NCBI GenBank assembly: GCA_964468805.1
Contig: CAYXWM010000032.1
Coordinates: 1-31,194 of the forward strand
From: CAYXWM01 sp964468805
GTDB taxonomy: Bacteria; Bacillota; Clostridia; Lachnospirales; WRBF01
DNA: 31,194 nt
Direction of reading: 5' to 3'
The notes below the pieces were generated by a model. That model made no database searches. It had not been told where the DNA came from and saw nothing but the letters and a program-made list of their open reading frames with translations. Every line of letters starts with the position of its first letter. Within the stretch, counting starts at the first letter, position 1. Made by a program: the position numbers and the translations under genes. This document shows positions 1 through 7,870 of the stretch, in pieces.

Positions 1-715
1 AAAGACGAATGGTTTGACCGTTGTCTATTCCTCGGGGAATGTTTACTTGCAGGGTCTTGGTTTTTCTGACTTTACCGGAACCTCGACATTCTTGGCAAGG
101 CTCCTTTATTATTTTGCCTTCGCCACGACAAACGCTACAGGTGCGAACGCTGGTCATAGTGCCGAACATGGTTTGTTGCAGTACACGTTCTTGACCGGAA
201 CCGTTACAGTGACGACAGCTTTCGGCGGCTGTACCGGGTTTTGCTCCGGAGCCGTTGCATTCATTACAAGCCTCATTAGCCGAGACGCGAATTTCACGTT
301 CAGTACCGAAAAAAGCGTTCTCAAAACTAATTTGAAGGGTTGTATGTATGTCTTCTCCTCGGCGTGGTCCGTTACGCCTTCTGCCGCCTCCAAACAAATC
401 TCCGAATATATCGCCTCCGCCGAAAACGGATTCAAATATATCGTTAAAGTCAAATCCGCCGAAACCGCCGCCGCCCATGCCGCCCTGTTCAAAGGCCGCA
501 TGACCGTATTGGTCGTATGCGGCTCTTTTTTGGGAGTCTGAGAGGATGGCATAAGCTTCGGAAACTTCTTTAAATTTGTCACTTGCCGTAGGGTCATTTG
601 GGTTTGCGTCCGGGTGATATTTCTTAGCCGCACGACGATAAGCCTTTTTCAGCTCATCGTCGGTAGCGGTTTTGGACACACCCAATATTTCATAATAGTC
701 CCTTTTTTCAGACAT
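1..715 (-). CDS. dnaJ: DnaJ (Hsp40) co-chaperone, C-terminus cut off by window edge
   Basis: DnaJ delivers unfolded clients to DnaK and stimulates its ATPase in the cytoplasm. I translated this frame by hand; about 238 residues are present and it runs off the left edge. The J domain (residues 1-70) has the HPD motif at 34-36. A Gly/Phe-rich linker follows (about 77-111). Four CxxCxGxG zinc-binding repeats follow, with cysteines at 150/153, 167/170, 193/196 and 207/210, so this is a class I DnaJ. The start ATG lies 2 nt after the dnaK stop, and its Shine-Dalgarno (AAAGAGG) is formed by the last dnaK codons, so the two genes are translationally coupled. An opposite-strand open frame covering most of the gene is a shadow. 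Confidence 0.97.
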   Translation of the reverse strand, partial: MSEKRDYYEILGVSKTATDDELKKAYRRAAKKYHPDANPNDPTASDKFKEVSEAYAILSDSQKRAAYDQYGHAAFEQGGMGGGGFGGFDFNDIFESVFGGGDIFGDLFGGGRRRNGPRRGEDIHTTLQISFENAFFGTEREIRVSANEACNECNGSGAKPGTAAESCRHCNGSGQERVLQQTMFGTMTSVRTCSVCRGEGKIIKEPCQECRGSGKVRKTKTLQVNIPRGIDNGQTIRL

Positions 716-717
716 AA

Positions 718-2559
718 TTATACCTCTTTGTAATCTGAATCTACCACATCATCGTTGGATGCGTAAGGTTGGTCCGGATTGGGTTGACCCTGTTGGGTTT
801 GTTGATACATTTTTGCGGATACTTCATAGAATACCTTGGTTAAAGCTTCGGTTGCTTCTTTAAGGTTAGCCGCATCGGCTTCGGTAAGGTTTTCAATGGT
901 TGTGGAATCGTTTAAGGCTTTTAATTTGCCTAATTCTTCGGTGATGCGTTGTTTATCGTTTTCATCTATGTTAGCTTCGGGTTTGTCTTGGGTTTCGCTG
1001 AGGAATTTTTCGGTTTGGAATACCATTGAATCAGCTTCGTTCTTGGTATCTATCATTTCCTTGCGTTTTTTATCCTCTTCTGCAAAACGTTCAGCTTCTT
1101 TTACAGCCTTGTCGATTTCGTCATCGCTGAGATTAGTGCTGGCGGTGATGGTGATTTTTTGTTCTTTGCCTGTACCAAGGTCTTTAGCGGTTACGTTAAC
1201 GATACCGTTTTCGTCAATGTCAAAGGCAACTTCGATTTGAGGTACACCTCTTTGAGCGGGAGCGATACCGTCCAAACGGAATTGTCCGAGAGTTTTGTTG
1301 TCTCTGGCAAGAGGACGTTCACCTTGGATAACGTGAATGTCAACTGCGGTTTGGTTGTCTGCCGCGGTGGAGAATACTTGCTTTTTGTTTGTAGGTATGG
1401 TGGTGTTACGTTCGATTAATTTTGTTGCAACGCCGCCAAGAGTTTCAATACCTAAAGTAAGAGGAGTAACGTCCAGCAAGAGGATGGAGCCTGCACCTTC
1501 GTCACCGCTTAATTTACCGCCTTGGATAGAAGCACCCAGAGCAACACATTCGTCGGGGTTAATGCCTTTGAAGGGGTCTTTGCCGGTAATCTTTTTAACT
1601 GCTTCTTGAACCGCAGGAATACGAGTAGAACCGCCTACAAGCAATACTTTATCCAATTGATTTGCAGATAAATCAGAATCGTTAAGTGCTGTTCTTACCG
1701 GTCCGAGAGTAGCTTCAACCAAGTCTGCTGTCAATTCATCAAATTTTGCACGAGTCAAAACGATATTCATGTGTTTGGGGCCTTCGGTAATGAAAGGAAG
1801 GTTAATGGTTGAGCTTGTAACTTGGGATAATTCTTTTTTGGCTTTTTCTGCTTCTTCTTTAAGACGTTGCATAGCCATTTTATCGGAAGAAAGGTCTACG
1901 CCTTCTTGTTTTTTGAATTCGGAAACAAGGTAATTGATAATTCTTTGGTCAAAGTCGTCGCCGCCAAGGTTGTTGTTACCGGATGTAGCCAAAACTTCGA
2001 TTACGCCTTCGCCGATGTCGATGATGGAAACGTCAAAAGTACCGCCGCCTAAGTCGTAAACCATGATTTTTTGTTCTTTTGCATTGTCCAAACCGTAAGC
2101 AAGAGCGGCGGAAGTAGGTTCGTTGATAATTCTTTTTACTTCCAAGCCGGCAATTTTGCCTGCGTCTTTGGTAGCTTGACGTTGAGCGTCTGTAAAGTAA
2201 GCCGGAACGGTGATAACGGCTTCGGTAACGGTTTCGCCAAGGTAAGCTTCCGCATCAGCTTTTAATTTTTGAAGAATCATAGCGGAAATTTCTTGGGGTG
2301 AGTAATCTTTGCCTTCTATGTTAACTTTATAATTAGAGCCCATTTTTCGTTTAATGGACAGAATAGTATTGTCCGGGTTGGTGATGGCTTGGCGTTTTGC
2401 GGTTTCGCCCACAAGACGTTCGCCTGTTTTGGTGAAGCCTACGATAGAGGGAGTAGTTCTGAAACCTTCGGCGTTAGCGATAACTACGGGTTGGCCACCC
2501 TCCATAACCGCAACGCATGAGTTTGTTGTTCCTAAGTCAATTCCTATTATTTTTCCCAT
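718..2559 (-). CDS. dnaK: Molecular chaperone DnaK (Hsp70)
   Basis: ATP-driven Hsp70 chaperone, 613 residues, the usual length. The N-terminal ATPase has the phosphate-1 motif GIDLGTTNSCVAV at 4-16 and the phosphate-2 motif DLGGGTFDVSI. The interdomain linker LLLDVTPLTLGIETLGG leads into the substrate-binding domain and a Lys/Glu-rich helical lid. The C-terminus ends in an acidic tail, DSDYKEV. A strong AAGGAGG precedes the ATG. It is the third gene of the hrcA-grpE-dnaK-dnaJ heat-shock operon, under the CIRCE site at 4738-4764. The gap to grpE holds a degenerate copy of a palindromic repeat. Confidence 0.99.
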   Translation of the reverse strand: MGKIIGIDLGTTNSCVAVMEGGQPVVIANAEGFRTTPSIVGFTKTGERLVGETAKRQAITNPDNTILSIKRKMGSNYKVNIEGKDYSPQEISAMILQKLKADAEAYLGETVTEAVITVPAYFTDAQRQATKDAGKIAGLEVKRIINEPTSAALAYGLDNAKEQKIMVYDLGGGTFDVSIIDIGEGVIEVLATSGNNNLGGDDFDQRIINYLVSEFKKQEGVDLSSDKMAMQRLKEEAEKAKKELSQVTSSTINLPFITEGPKHMNIVLTRAKFDELTADLVEATLGPVRTALNDSDLSANQLDKVLLVGGSTRIPAVQEAVKKITGKDPFKGINPDECVALGASIQGGKLSGDEGAGSILLLDVTPLTLGIETLGGVATKLIERNTTIPTNKKQVFSTAADNQTAVDIHVIQGERPLARDNKTLGQFRLDGIAPAQRGVPQIEVAFDIDENGIVNVTAKDLGTGKEQKITITASTNLSDDEIDKAVKEAERFAEEDKKRKEMIDTKNEADSMVFQTEKFLSETQDKPEANIDENDKQRITEELGKLKALNDSTTIENLTEADAANLKEATEALTKVFYEVSAKMYQQTQQGQPNPDQPYASNDDVVDSDYKEV

Positions 2560-2580
2560 GAATATTCCTCCTTGAGTCTA

Positions 2581-2642
2581 AAGACCTTGGGTAACTTTTC
2601 TAAAGAGTATGCATTTCCCAACATCTTTCAAAAAGACTTTAA
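2581..2642. repeat. Palindromic intergenic repeat, copy A (degenerate)
   Basis: It shares its left end (AAGACCTTGGG), the stretch AACTTTT and its right end (CTTTCAAAAAGACTTTAA) with the copies at 4515-4582 and 7764-7832. The central hairpin is eroded: only the outer TTGGG/CCCAA (about 2587-2621) still pairs well. It lies in the grpE-dnaK gap. Confidence 0.7.
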
Positions 2643-2676
2643 TATAGGGTTAGTTGTAAAGTTTATTTGGTTAAAA

Positions 2677-3243
2677 TCAGTTTGCAACTCTGACCATAGC
2701 CGGTCTGATTACTTTATCTTTGTATTTATAACCTTTTTGCAATTCTTCGAATACAACGTTATCGTCGTATTTTTCGTCCTCAATATGACCTACGGCATAA
2801 TGGAGGTTGGGATCGAAAGGTTCGCCTTCAGCCGGTATGGCTTCAACGCCCAATTCGGTGATACAATTTTTAAATTGCTCAAGTATCATTTCAACGCCTT
2901 TATAGAAACCGTCTTGATTTTCTACGGATTGTAAGGCTCGTTCAAAGTTGTCCAGAATGGGTAATACTTTGGTTACCGTATCACGAACGCCGTCGTCATA
3001 CATACTTGATTTTTCTCTGGCTGTTCTTTTTCTGAAATTATCGAATTCAGCCAATTGGCGTAAAAGGCGGCCGTTAAGCTCTTCATATTTTTGTTTGTAA
3101 TCGTCCGGTTGTTCATCGTCCAATATTTCCACGGACTCTGTTTCTTGTGAATCGGGGGTTTCCTCTGACCCGGCATCCTCAGGCATAATATTGCCGGAGC
3201 CGGCTTGGTTTAATTCTTCGGTTTCCAAGTTGGATTTTTCCAC
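2677..3243 (-). CDS. grpE: GrpE nucleotide exchange factor
   Basis: GrpE releases ADP from DnaK. I start it at a GTG (3241-3243), giving 188 residues, because AAGGGAG (complement of 3252-3258) sits at good distance from it. The ATG six codons upstream overlaps that Shine-Dalgarno and has none of its own. An acidic, probably disordered N-terminus (1-48) precedes the long dimerisation helix (about 50-125). The C-terminal beta domain has FDPNLHYAV (143-151) and the family signature GYKYKDKVIRPAMV (171-184). It lies 147 nt after hrcA, with a possible promoter of its own in that gap. Confidence 0.96.
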   Translation of the reverse strand: MEKSNLETEELNQAGSGNIMPEDAGSEETPDSQETESVEILDDEQPDDYKQKYEELNGRLLRQLAEFDNFRKRTAREKSSMYDDGVRDTVTKVLPILDNFERALQSVENQDGFYKGVEMILEQFKNCITELGVEAIPAEGEPFDPNLHYAVGHIEDEKYDDNVVFEELQKGYKYKDKVIRPAMVRVAN

Positions 3244-3260
3244 GTATATATCTCCCTTCA

Positions 3261-3296
3261 TACTAATTTAGCGTAATCACACCGGATAAATTAGTA
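3261..3296. repeat. 10-bp perfect inverted repeat directly upstream of the grpE ribosome-binding site
   Basis: TACTAATTTA (3261-3270) and TAAATTAGTA (3287-3296) are perfect inverse complements separated by 16 nt. In the mRNA the stem ends 2 nt before the AAGGGAG of grpE, so it could influence initiation. It is AT-rich, so the stem is weak. Its function is unknown. Confidence 0.45.
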
Positions 3297-3308
3297 TTGT
3301 AAACGCGT

Positions 3309-3337
3309 GTTATACTGTTTCCATTTTTGTCCTTCAA
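3309..3337 (-). promoter_or_regulatory. Possible internal sigma-A promoter for grpE-dnaK-dnaJ
   Basis: On the minus strand TTGAAG (3332-3337) and TATAAC (3309-3314) are separated by exactly 17 nt, with a predicted start near 3302. It lies in the hrcA-grpE gap and would give CIRCE-independent expression of grpE-dnaK-dnaJ. It is inferred from sequence alone; both hexamers are imperfect. Confidence 0.35.
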
Positions 3338-3390
3338 TTTATATGGAATCAGTACAATCCAAGCGTTTACTCTGTCCTCGGCATGGAATT

Positions 3391-4434
3391 TTATCCGCCG
3401 GTTAAGGCTTTGACCACTACGCCTATGTCTTTGACTATAGCTGTCAGTACGGAAACCACTTGACTGTAGTCCATACGCGTTGGGCCGATAATTCCTATGC
3501 TTCCGAACGAAGCGTTTTCCAGAAAGTAATTGGCTTTTATAACGGAACATTCTTTCATTTGTTCCAGGTCGTTTTCCGAACCGATTACCACTTGAACATG
3601 ACCGTTGGCGGACTTATCAAGCAAGGTAATCAGGGTATCTTTTTCCTCCAAAGTGTTGAAAATGGCTCGTGCCTTATCCAGGTTGCTGAACTCGGGAAAG
3701 GCTAGAATGTTTTTTGCACCGCTGGTATATACCTGCATTTTGTTGTTGGGTTCCAGCATGGAGGTTAATACCTTAATTATAGGTATAATTATTTCTTTAT
3801 AAACCCCGAAACGCTCTTTAAGATTATTGATTACTTCCGTGTTTATATCTTCTGCGGAAAGTAAGCATAAATTAGCGTTCAGTATTAAACTTAAATCATT
3901 GAGGGTTTCCGGAGACAAGCCTTCTATTGATTTGTCCAGGCGGATAATTTGATTTTTGACAAGCTTATTGTCGGTTACCAGCATAACCACCAGACCGGTT
4001 TCATCCACAGGCACAAGCTGGATATGCTTGATTTTTGTGCGATGGACTGTGGGTTCGGAGACTATGGTTGTATAGTTGGTAATCAGCGAAATTGCTTTTG
4101 CTGTTTCTTGCATTAAATAATCTATTTGATTAACGTTGCTCAAAACTACGTTTTGGAGCATACCCAACTCATCGTCGGTTAATTCCCTATGAGGCATTAG
4201 TTTGTCAACGTATAAACGGTAGCCTTTGTCGGAAGGCACTCGACCGGCGGATGCGTGAGGAGCCACAATAAAACCCATGTCCTCCAGGTCACTCATCTCA
4301 TTGCGAATGGTGGCCGAGCTGATGCCCAAATCATATTTTTTTGCGATAGTTCTTGAGCCTATGGGTTCCGCTGTTTTTATATAATCGTTAATTATCGCCT
4401 CTAAGATTTTAATTTTTCTCTCATTTAATATCAC
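3391..4434 (-). CDS. hrcA: Heat-inducible transcription repressor HrcA
   Basis: HrcA binds CIRCE operators and represses class I heat-shock genes; its activity is known to depend on GroEL. I choose the GTG at 4432-4434 (347 residues, starting MILNERK), which matches the usual HrcA N-terminus. A TTG five codons upstream is possible but has no Shine-Dalgarno. The N-terminal winged helix contains SSATIRNEM (39-47) and the signature PHASAGRVPSDKGYR (59-73). The remainder is the GAF-like and dimerisation region. It is the first gene of the heat-shock operon. A leader of about 320 nt carries CIRCE and a palindromic repeat. Confidence 0.96.
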   Translation of the reverse strand: MILNERKIKILEAIINDYIKTAEPIGSRTIAKKYDLGISSATIRNEMSDLEDMGFIVAPHASAGRVPSDKGYRLYVDKLMPHRELTDDELGMLQNVVLSNVNQIDYLMQETAKAISLITNYTTIVSEPTVHRTKIKHIQLVPVDETGLVVMLVTDNKLVKNQIIRLDKSIEGLSPETLNDLSLILNANLCLLSAEDINTEVINNLKERFGVYKEIIIPIIKVLTSMLEPNNKMQVYTSGAKNILAFPEFSNLDKARAIFNTLEEKDTLITLLDKSANGHVQVVIGSENDLEQMKECSVIKANYFLENASFGSIGIIGPTRMDYSQVVSVLTAIVKDIGVVVKALTGG

Positions 4435-4514
4435 GGCACCACTTCCCAATTATACTAAATAATTCTATGGACAGTGATTCTTAAAACTCGGACAAACGCC
4501 GGGGGTGTAAAAGA

Positions 4515-4582
4515 TTAAGACCTTGGGGGAAACTTTTTCTGAAGAAAAATTTTTCCCCAAACCCCTTTCAAAAAGACTTTAA
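4515..4582. repeat. Palindromic intergenic repeat, copy B
   Basis: A near-perfect hairpin at 4523-4560 (18-nt arms, 16 of 18 matching, GA loop) is flanked by TTAAGACC on the left and AAAAGACTTTAA on the right. It lies in the untranslated leader of hrcA, between CIRCE and the start codon. No clear T-run follows on the minus strand, so it is not a classical terminator as read from hrcA. Confidence 0.8.
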
Positions 4583-4737
4583 CACATGAAAGGAGGTAAC
4601 TATCAATAATTTTATAAAAAAGGCGTTTGTTTTATAAATTTAGAGGTTTTAATAATTTTAAGAACCGGAAGATTATGCTTTATTTTAAAGGGCAGCTTCC
4701 GTTTGTATAGAATTATATTAGCGAAACTTGTATGTTG

Positions 4738-4764
4738 TTAGCACTCAAGCTTAACGAGTGCTAA
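4738..4764. promoter_or_regulatory. CIRCE operator (HrcA binding site)
   Basis: TTAGCACTC - 9 nt - GAGTGCTAA, identical to the consensus in both arms. It overlaps the predicted transcription start region of hrcA, the standard position for HrcA repression. Confidence 0.98.
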
Positions 4765-4775
4765 TGTTATATATA

Positions 4776-4804
4776 AAAATATCATTTCGAATTAAATATG
4801 TCAA
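4776..4804 (-). promoter_or_regulatory. Sigma-A promoter of the hrcA operon
   Basis: On the minus strand a perfect TTGACA (4799-4804) is followed after 17 nt by TATTTT (4776-4781), giving a start near 4769, a few bases before CIRCE. The -35 hexamer contains the hemW TGA stop codon (4801-4803). Confidence 0.8.
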
Positions 4805-5916
4805 GAGTTTTTTATGATAAATTCTGCAAATACTCTGTTGGATATGTCGATTGCGTTTTTGTCTAAGAATATGCGGTTATCTTGGGATTTTAGCAGACCT
4901 TTTGAGGTTAAATCATCTATTTGTTTTCCGTATATATTGTAAATATCAACGCCAAATCGCTTATTAAAATTATTCGCATCAATTCCCTTAATCATACGTA
5001 AACCCAGAAACATAAATTCTTCCATGGCTTCCCTTTTGCTTACATCGGTAATATCTCTGCGTATTAATTCCGGGGAGCCGTTTGCACGGATATAAAGTTC
5101 CAAGTCACGGGTATTGCGAAAACGTTTTCCTTGATAATAAGAATGGGCGTCTGTTCCCAAGCCCAGATACTCGTCACATTCCCAATATATGCAGTTATGT
5201 CTCGATTCATAGCCTTTTTTTGCGAAATTTGAAATTTCGTAATGTTCATAGCCATGCTCTTGCAGAAAATCACGAGCATATGCATACATTTCCCGTTCTG
5301 TGTCTTCATGGGGAAACTCCAGCTTGTCCCGGTTAATATAAAAATTCGTACCTTCTTCAAGGGTCAGCCCATAAACGCTGATATGCTTTGGTTGGGGATT
5401 TAGAGAAACCGTATTATGCAGGGTTTCTTTCCATTCTTCCATGGTTTGATAAGGCAAGCCGAACATTAAATCCACATTAATATTATCTATGCCGGATTCT
5501 GCCGTGTTTTTGTAATTATCCCAGAAAGTATCTTGGTCATGTATACGTCCCAGGCGTTTTAAATGATGATTTTGCCAGGCTTGCAGTCCCATACTGATAC
5601 GATTAACTCCTGATTCTCGAAGTGCCGAAAGCATTTCCCGGGTAAGTGTTCCGGGGTTGGCTTCCACGGTAAATTCCGTATCCGAGTTTATCGGGACTTT
5701 GCTTAATATTTCTGCCAGATATTCCGGCGGCATGACCGTGGGAGTACCGCCACCAACAAAAACCGTTGAAACCGGGGTAGGTTCCAACAGGTTCATTTCG
5801 GCAACAAGAGCATTTTTGTATTGCTCCATAAAATTCGATTTATTGTCAAAAGAGGTAAAGTCACAGTATTTGCACTTTGACTTGCAAAACGGTATGTGAA
5901 TATAAATCCCCTTCAT
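4801..5916 (-). CDS. hemW: HemW, radical SAM heme chaperone
   Basis: 371 residues, a radical SAM protein of the HemW/HemN family. The [4Fe-4S] ligands are C11, C15 and C18 in CKSKCKYC; GGGTPT at 55-60 is the SAM-binding glycine motif. Family members at this locus are often annotated as oxygen-independent coproporphyrinogen oxidase. The short N-terminus, without the extension that carries an extra HemN cysteine, and the position beside lepA and hrcA favour HemW, which inserts heme into proteins. The ATG lies 1 nt after the lepA stop, and AGAGGAAG in the end of lepA serves as Shine-Dalgarno, so the genes are coupled. Its stop codon lies in the -35 box of the hrcA promoter. Confidence 0.93.
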   Translation of the reverse strand: MKGIYIHIPFCKSKCKYCDFTSFDNKSNFMEQYKNALVAEMNLLEPTPVSTVFVGGGTPTVMPPEYLAEILSKVPINSDTEFTVEANPGTLTREMLSALRESGVNRISMGLQAWQNHHLKRLGRIHDQDTFWDNYKNTAESGIDNINVDLMFGLPYQTMEEWKETLHNTVSLNPQPKHISVYGLTLEEGTNFYINRDKLEFPHEDTEREMYAYARDFLQEHGYEHYEISNFAKKGYESRHNCIYWECDEYLGLGTDAHSYYQGKRFRNTRDLELYIRANGSPELIRRDITDVSKREAMEEFMFLGLRMIKGIDANNFNKRFGVDIYNIYGKQIDDLTSKGLLKSQDNRIFLDKNAIDISNRVFAEFIIKNS

Positions 5917-5917
5917 A

Positions 5918-7723
5918 TTAATCTTCCTCTAATTTAAGCACGCTCATAAATGCGGATTGGGGAACTTCCACGCTGCCTATGGATCTCATGCGTTTTTTAC
6001 CTTCTTTTTGTTTCTCAAGAAGTTTACGTTTTCTGGAAACGTCACCGCCGTAACATTTAGCCAAAACGTCCTTACGTAAGGCGTTTACAGTTTCACGGGC
6101 GATTATTTTGTTGCCTATGGCGGCTTGTATGGGGATTTCAAATTGGTGGCGTGGGATTTCTTTTTTCAATTTATCAGCCATTTTACGACCTCTGTCATAG
6201 GCTGTGGAACGGTGAACTATAAAGGATAAAGCGTCTACGGCTTCATGGTTAACCAAAATATCCAGCTTCACCAAGTCTGATTCACAGTATCCCAGCAATT
6301 CGTAGTCAAATGAAGCATAACCTCGACTGCGGCTTTTTAAGGCATCGAAGAAGTCGTAAATAACCTCATTCAGGGGCAGATGATAGGTTAATCTGGCACG
6401 GGTTTCTTCCAAATAATCCATGCTCTTATATTCGCCGCGGCGTTCTTGGCAAAGCTCCATAATTACGCCTATATAAGTAGAGGGCAAAATAATTTCAGCC
6501 TTAACCATGGGTTCGTCGATATGGTCGATTTTTGTAGGATCGGGCATATCGCTGGGGTTGGTAAGGGTTATTTCGCTGCCGTCGGTTAAGTAGATTTTAT
6601 AAATAACGCTGGGTGCGGTGGTTACCAAGTCCAGGTTATATTCCCGTTCCAAGCGTTCTTGGACTATTTCCAAGTGAAGCAGGCCCAAAAATCCGCATCT
6701 GAAACCAAAGCCCAAGGCAACGGAGGTTTCCGGCTCGAAGAAAAGTGCCGCATCGTTTAATTGGAGTTTTTCAAGAGCTTCTCGTAAGTCTTGGTAACGA
6801 GAGCCGTCAGCCGGGAACAGACCGCAAAATACCATGGGGGTTACCTTTTTATAACCCGGAAGAGCTTGAGTTGCGGGATTTTTTGCGGAAGTTACGGTAT
6901 CGCCAACGGCAGTGTCTCTAACGTTTTTGATGCTGGCGGTAATATAACCTACTTCGCCTGCCGCCAGTTCCGCACAGGGTATAAATTGGCCCGGACCGAA
7001 AACGCCTACTTCAACTACGGTAAAGCGTTTATCCGTAGCCATAAAGAGGATTTCGTCGCCTTTTTTTATAGAGCCGTCAATTACACGGATAAATACTATA
7101 ACGCCTCTGTATACATCGTAAAAGGAGTCAAAGATTAAGGCTTTTAAAGGTGCTTCTATATCGCCTTTGGGGCTTGGAATTCCGTTAATGATATGCTCAA
7201 AAACCTGTTCTACGTTTAAGCCGGATTTGGCGGAGATACGAGGTGCATCTTCAGCCGGGATTCCGATAATATCCTCGATTTGGGCTATTACGGCTTCGGT
7301 GTTGGCTGATGGTAGGTCGATTTTGTTTATTACCGGCACAACCTCCAAACCGCTTTCTATGGCAAGGTAAACGTTAGCCAAGGTTTGTGCTTCCACGCCC
7401 TGAGCGGCATCCACAACCAAGATGGCACCTTCACAGGCCGCCAAGCTGCGGCTTACTTCGTAGTTAAAGTCAACGTGTCCCGGTGTATCTATTAAATTTA
7501 AAATGTATTCTTCGCCGTTGTGGTTGTAGACCAGGCGTACCGCCTGTGCCTTTATGGTGATGCCTCTTTCACGCTCCAGGTCCATATTGTCCAAGACCTG
7601 GTCCTGCATTTCACGTTCGGTCAGCAGACCTGCCTGCTGAATTAATCTGTCCGCCAGGGTTGATTTTCCGTGGTCTATATGTGCAATTATGCAAAAGTTG
7701 CGAATTTTGTCCAACCGATCCAT
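5918..7723 (-). CDS. lepA: LepA / elongation factor 4, ribosome-associated GTPase
   Basis: A translational GTPase that acts on ribosomes, 601 residues. The start is the ATG at 7721-7723, because GGAGG lies 5 nt upstream of it; the ATG four codons earlier overlaps that site and lacks its own. The N-terminal G domain has the P-loop in AHIDHGKST, the switch II region DTPGH and the base-recognition motif NKID. EF-G-like domains and the LepA-specific C-terminus (Lys/Arg-rich, ending near VEVPQSAFMSVL) follow. It begins the housekeeping block and is coupled to hemW. A possible promoter and a palindromic repeat lie in front. Confidence 0.98.
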   Translation of the reverse strand: MDRLDKIRNFCIIAHIDHGKSTLADRLIQQAGLLTEREMQDQVLDNMDLERERGITIKAQAVRLVYNHNGEEYILNLIDTPGHVDFNYEVSRSLAACEGAILVVDAAQGVEAQTLANVYLAIESGLEVVPVINKIDLPSANTEAVIAQIEDIIGIPAEDAPRISAKSGLNVEQVFEHIINGIPSPKGDIEAPLKALIFDSFYDVYRGVIVFIRVIDGSIKKGDEILFMATDKRFTVVEVGVFGPGQFIPCAELAAGEVGYITASIKNVRDTAVGDTVTSAKNPATQALPGYKKVTPMVFCGLFPADGSRYQDLREALEKLQLNDAALFFEPETSVALGFGFRCGFLGLLHLEIVQERLEREYNLDLVTTAPSVIYKIYLTDGSEITLTNPSDMPDPTKIDHIDEPMVKAEIILPSTYIGVIMELCQERRGEYKSMDYLEETRARLTYHLPLNEVIYDFFDALKSRSRGYASFDYELLGYCESDLVKLDILVNHEAVDALSFIVHRSTAYDRGRKMADKLKKEIPRHQFEIPIQAAIGNKIIARETVNALRKDVLAKCYGGDVSRKRKLLEKQKEGKKRMRSIGSVEVPQSAFMSVLKLEED

Positions 7724-7763
7724 TTTATCCTCCATAGTCTTCTGTGTGTGGGTAATGATAAAA

Positions 7764-7832
7764 AGCAGACCTTGAGGGAAACTTTTTCTGAAGAAAAAGC
7801 TTCCCTCAAACTCACTTAAAAAAGACTTTATA
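7764..7832. repeat. Palindromic intergenic repeat, copy C; possible terminator region after flhB
   Basis: The hairpin at 7772-7809 has 18-nt arms matching at 17 of 18 positions with a 2-nt loop. The flanks AGACCTTG and AAAAAAGACTTTA match copies A and B. On the minus strand the hairpin is followed by GGTCTGC and then TTTTT, so it may act as a weak terminator for the flagellar operon or lie in the lepA leader. Confidence 0.8.
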
Positions 7833-7834
7833 AT

Positions 7835-7863
7835 TTAATATTTTATGATTACAGGTTTGTCAT
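7835..7863 (-). promoter_or_regulatory. Possible sigma-A promoter for lepA-hemW
   Basis: ATGACA (7858-7863) and TATTAA (7835-7840) are 17 nt apart on the minus strand, just after the flhB stop. The predicted start is near 7828, upstream of repeat copy C. The -10 matches only four of six positions. Confidence 0.35.
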
Positions 7864-7870
7864 TTTTTTC

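Noticed and set aside
14..633. Long open frames on both strands over the dnaJ region (175 and 159 codons) that differ from DnaJ
   Set aside because: They are other-frame readings of dnaJ; the DnaJ frame carries the HPD motif and four zinc repeats and continues off the edge.
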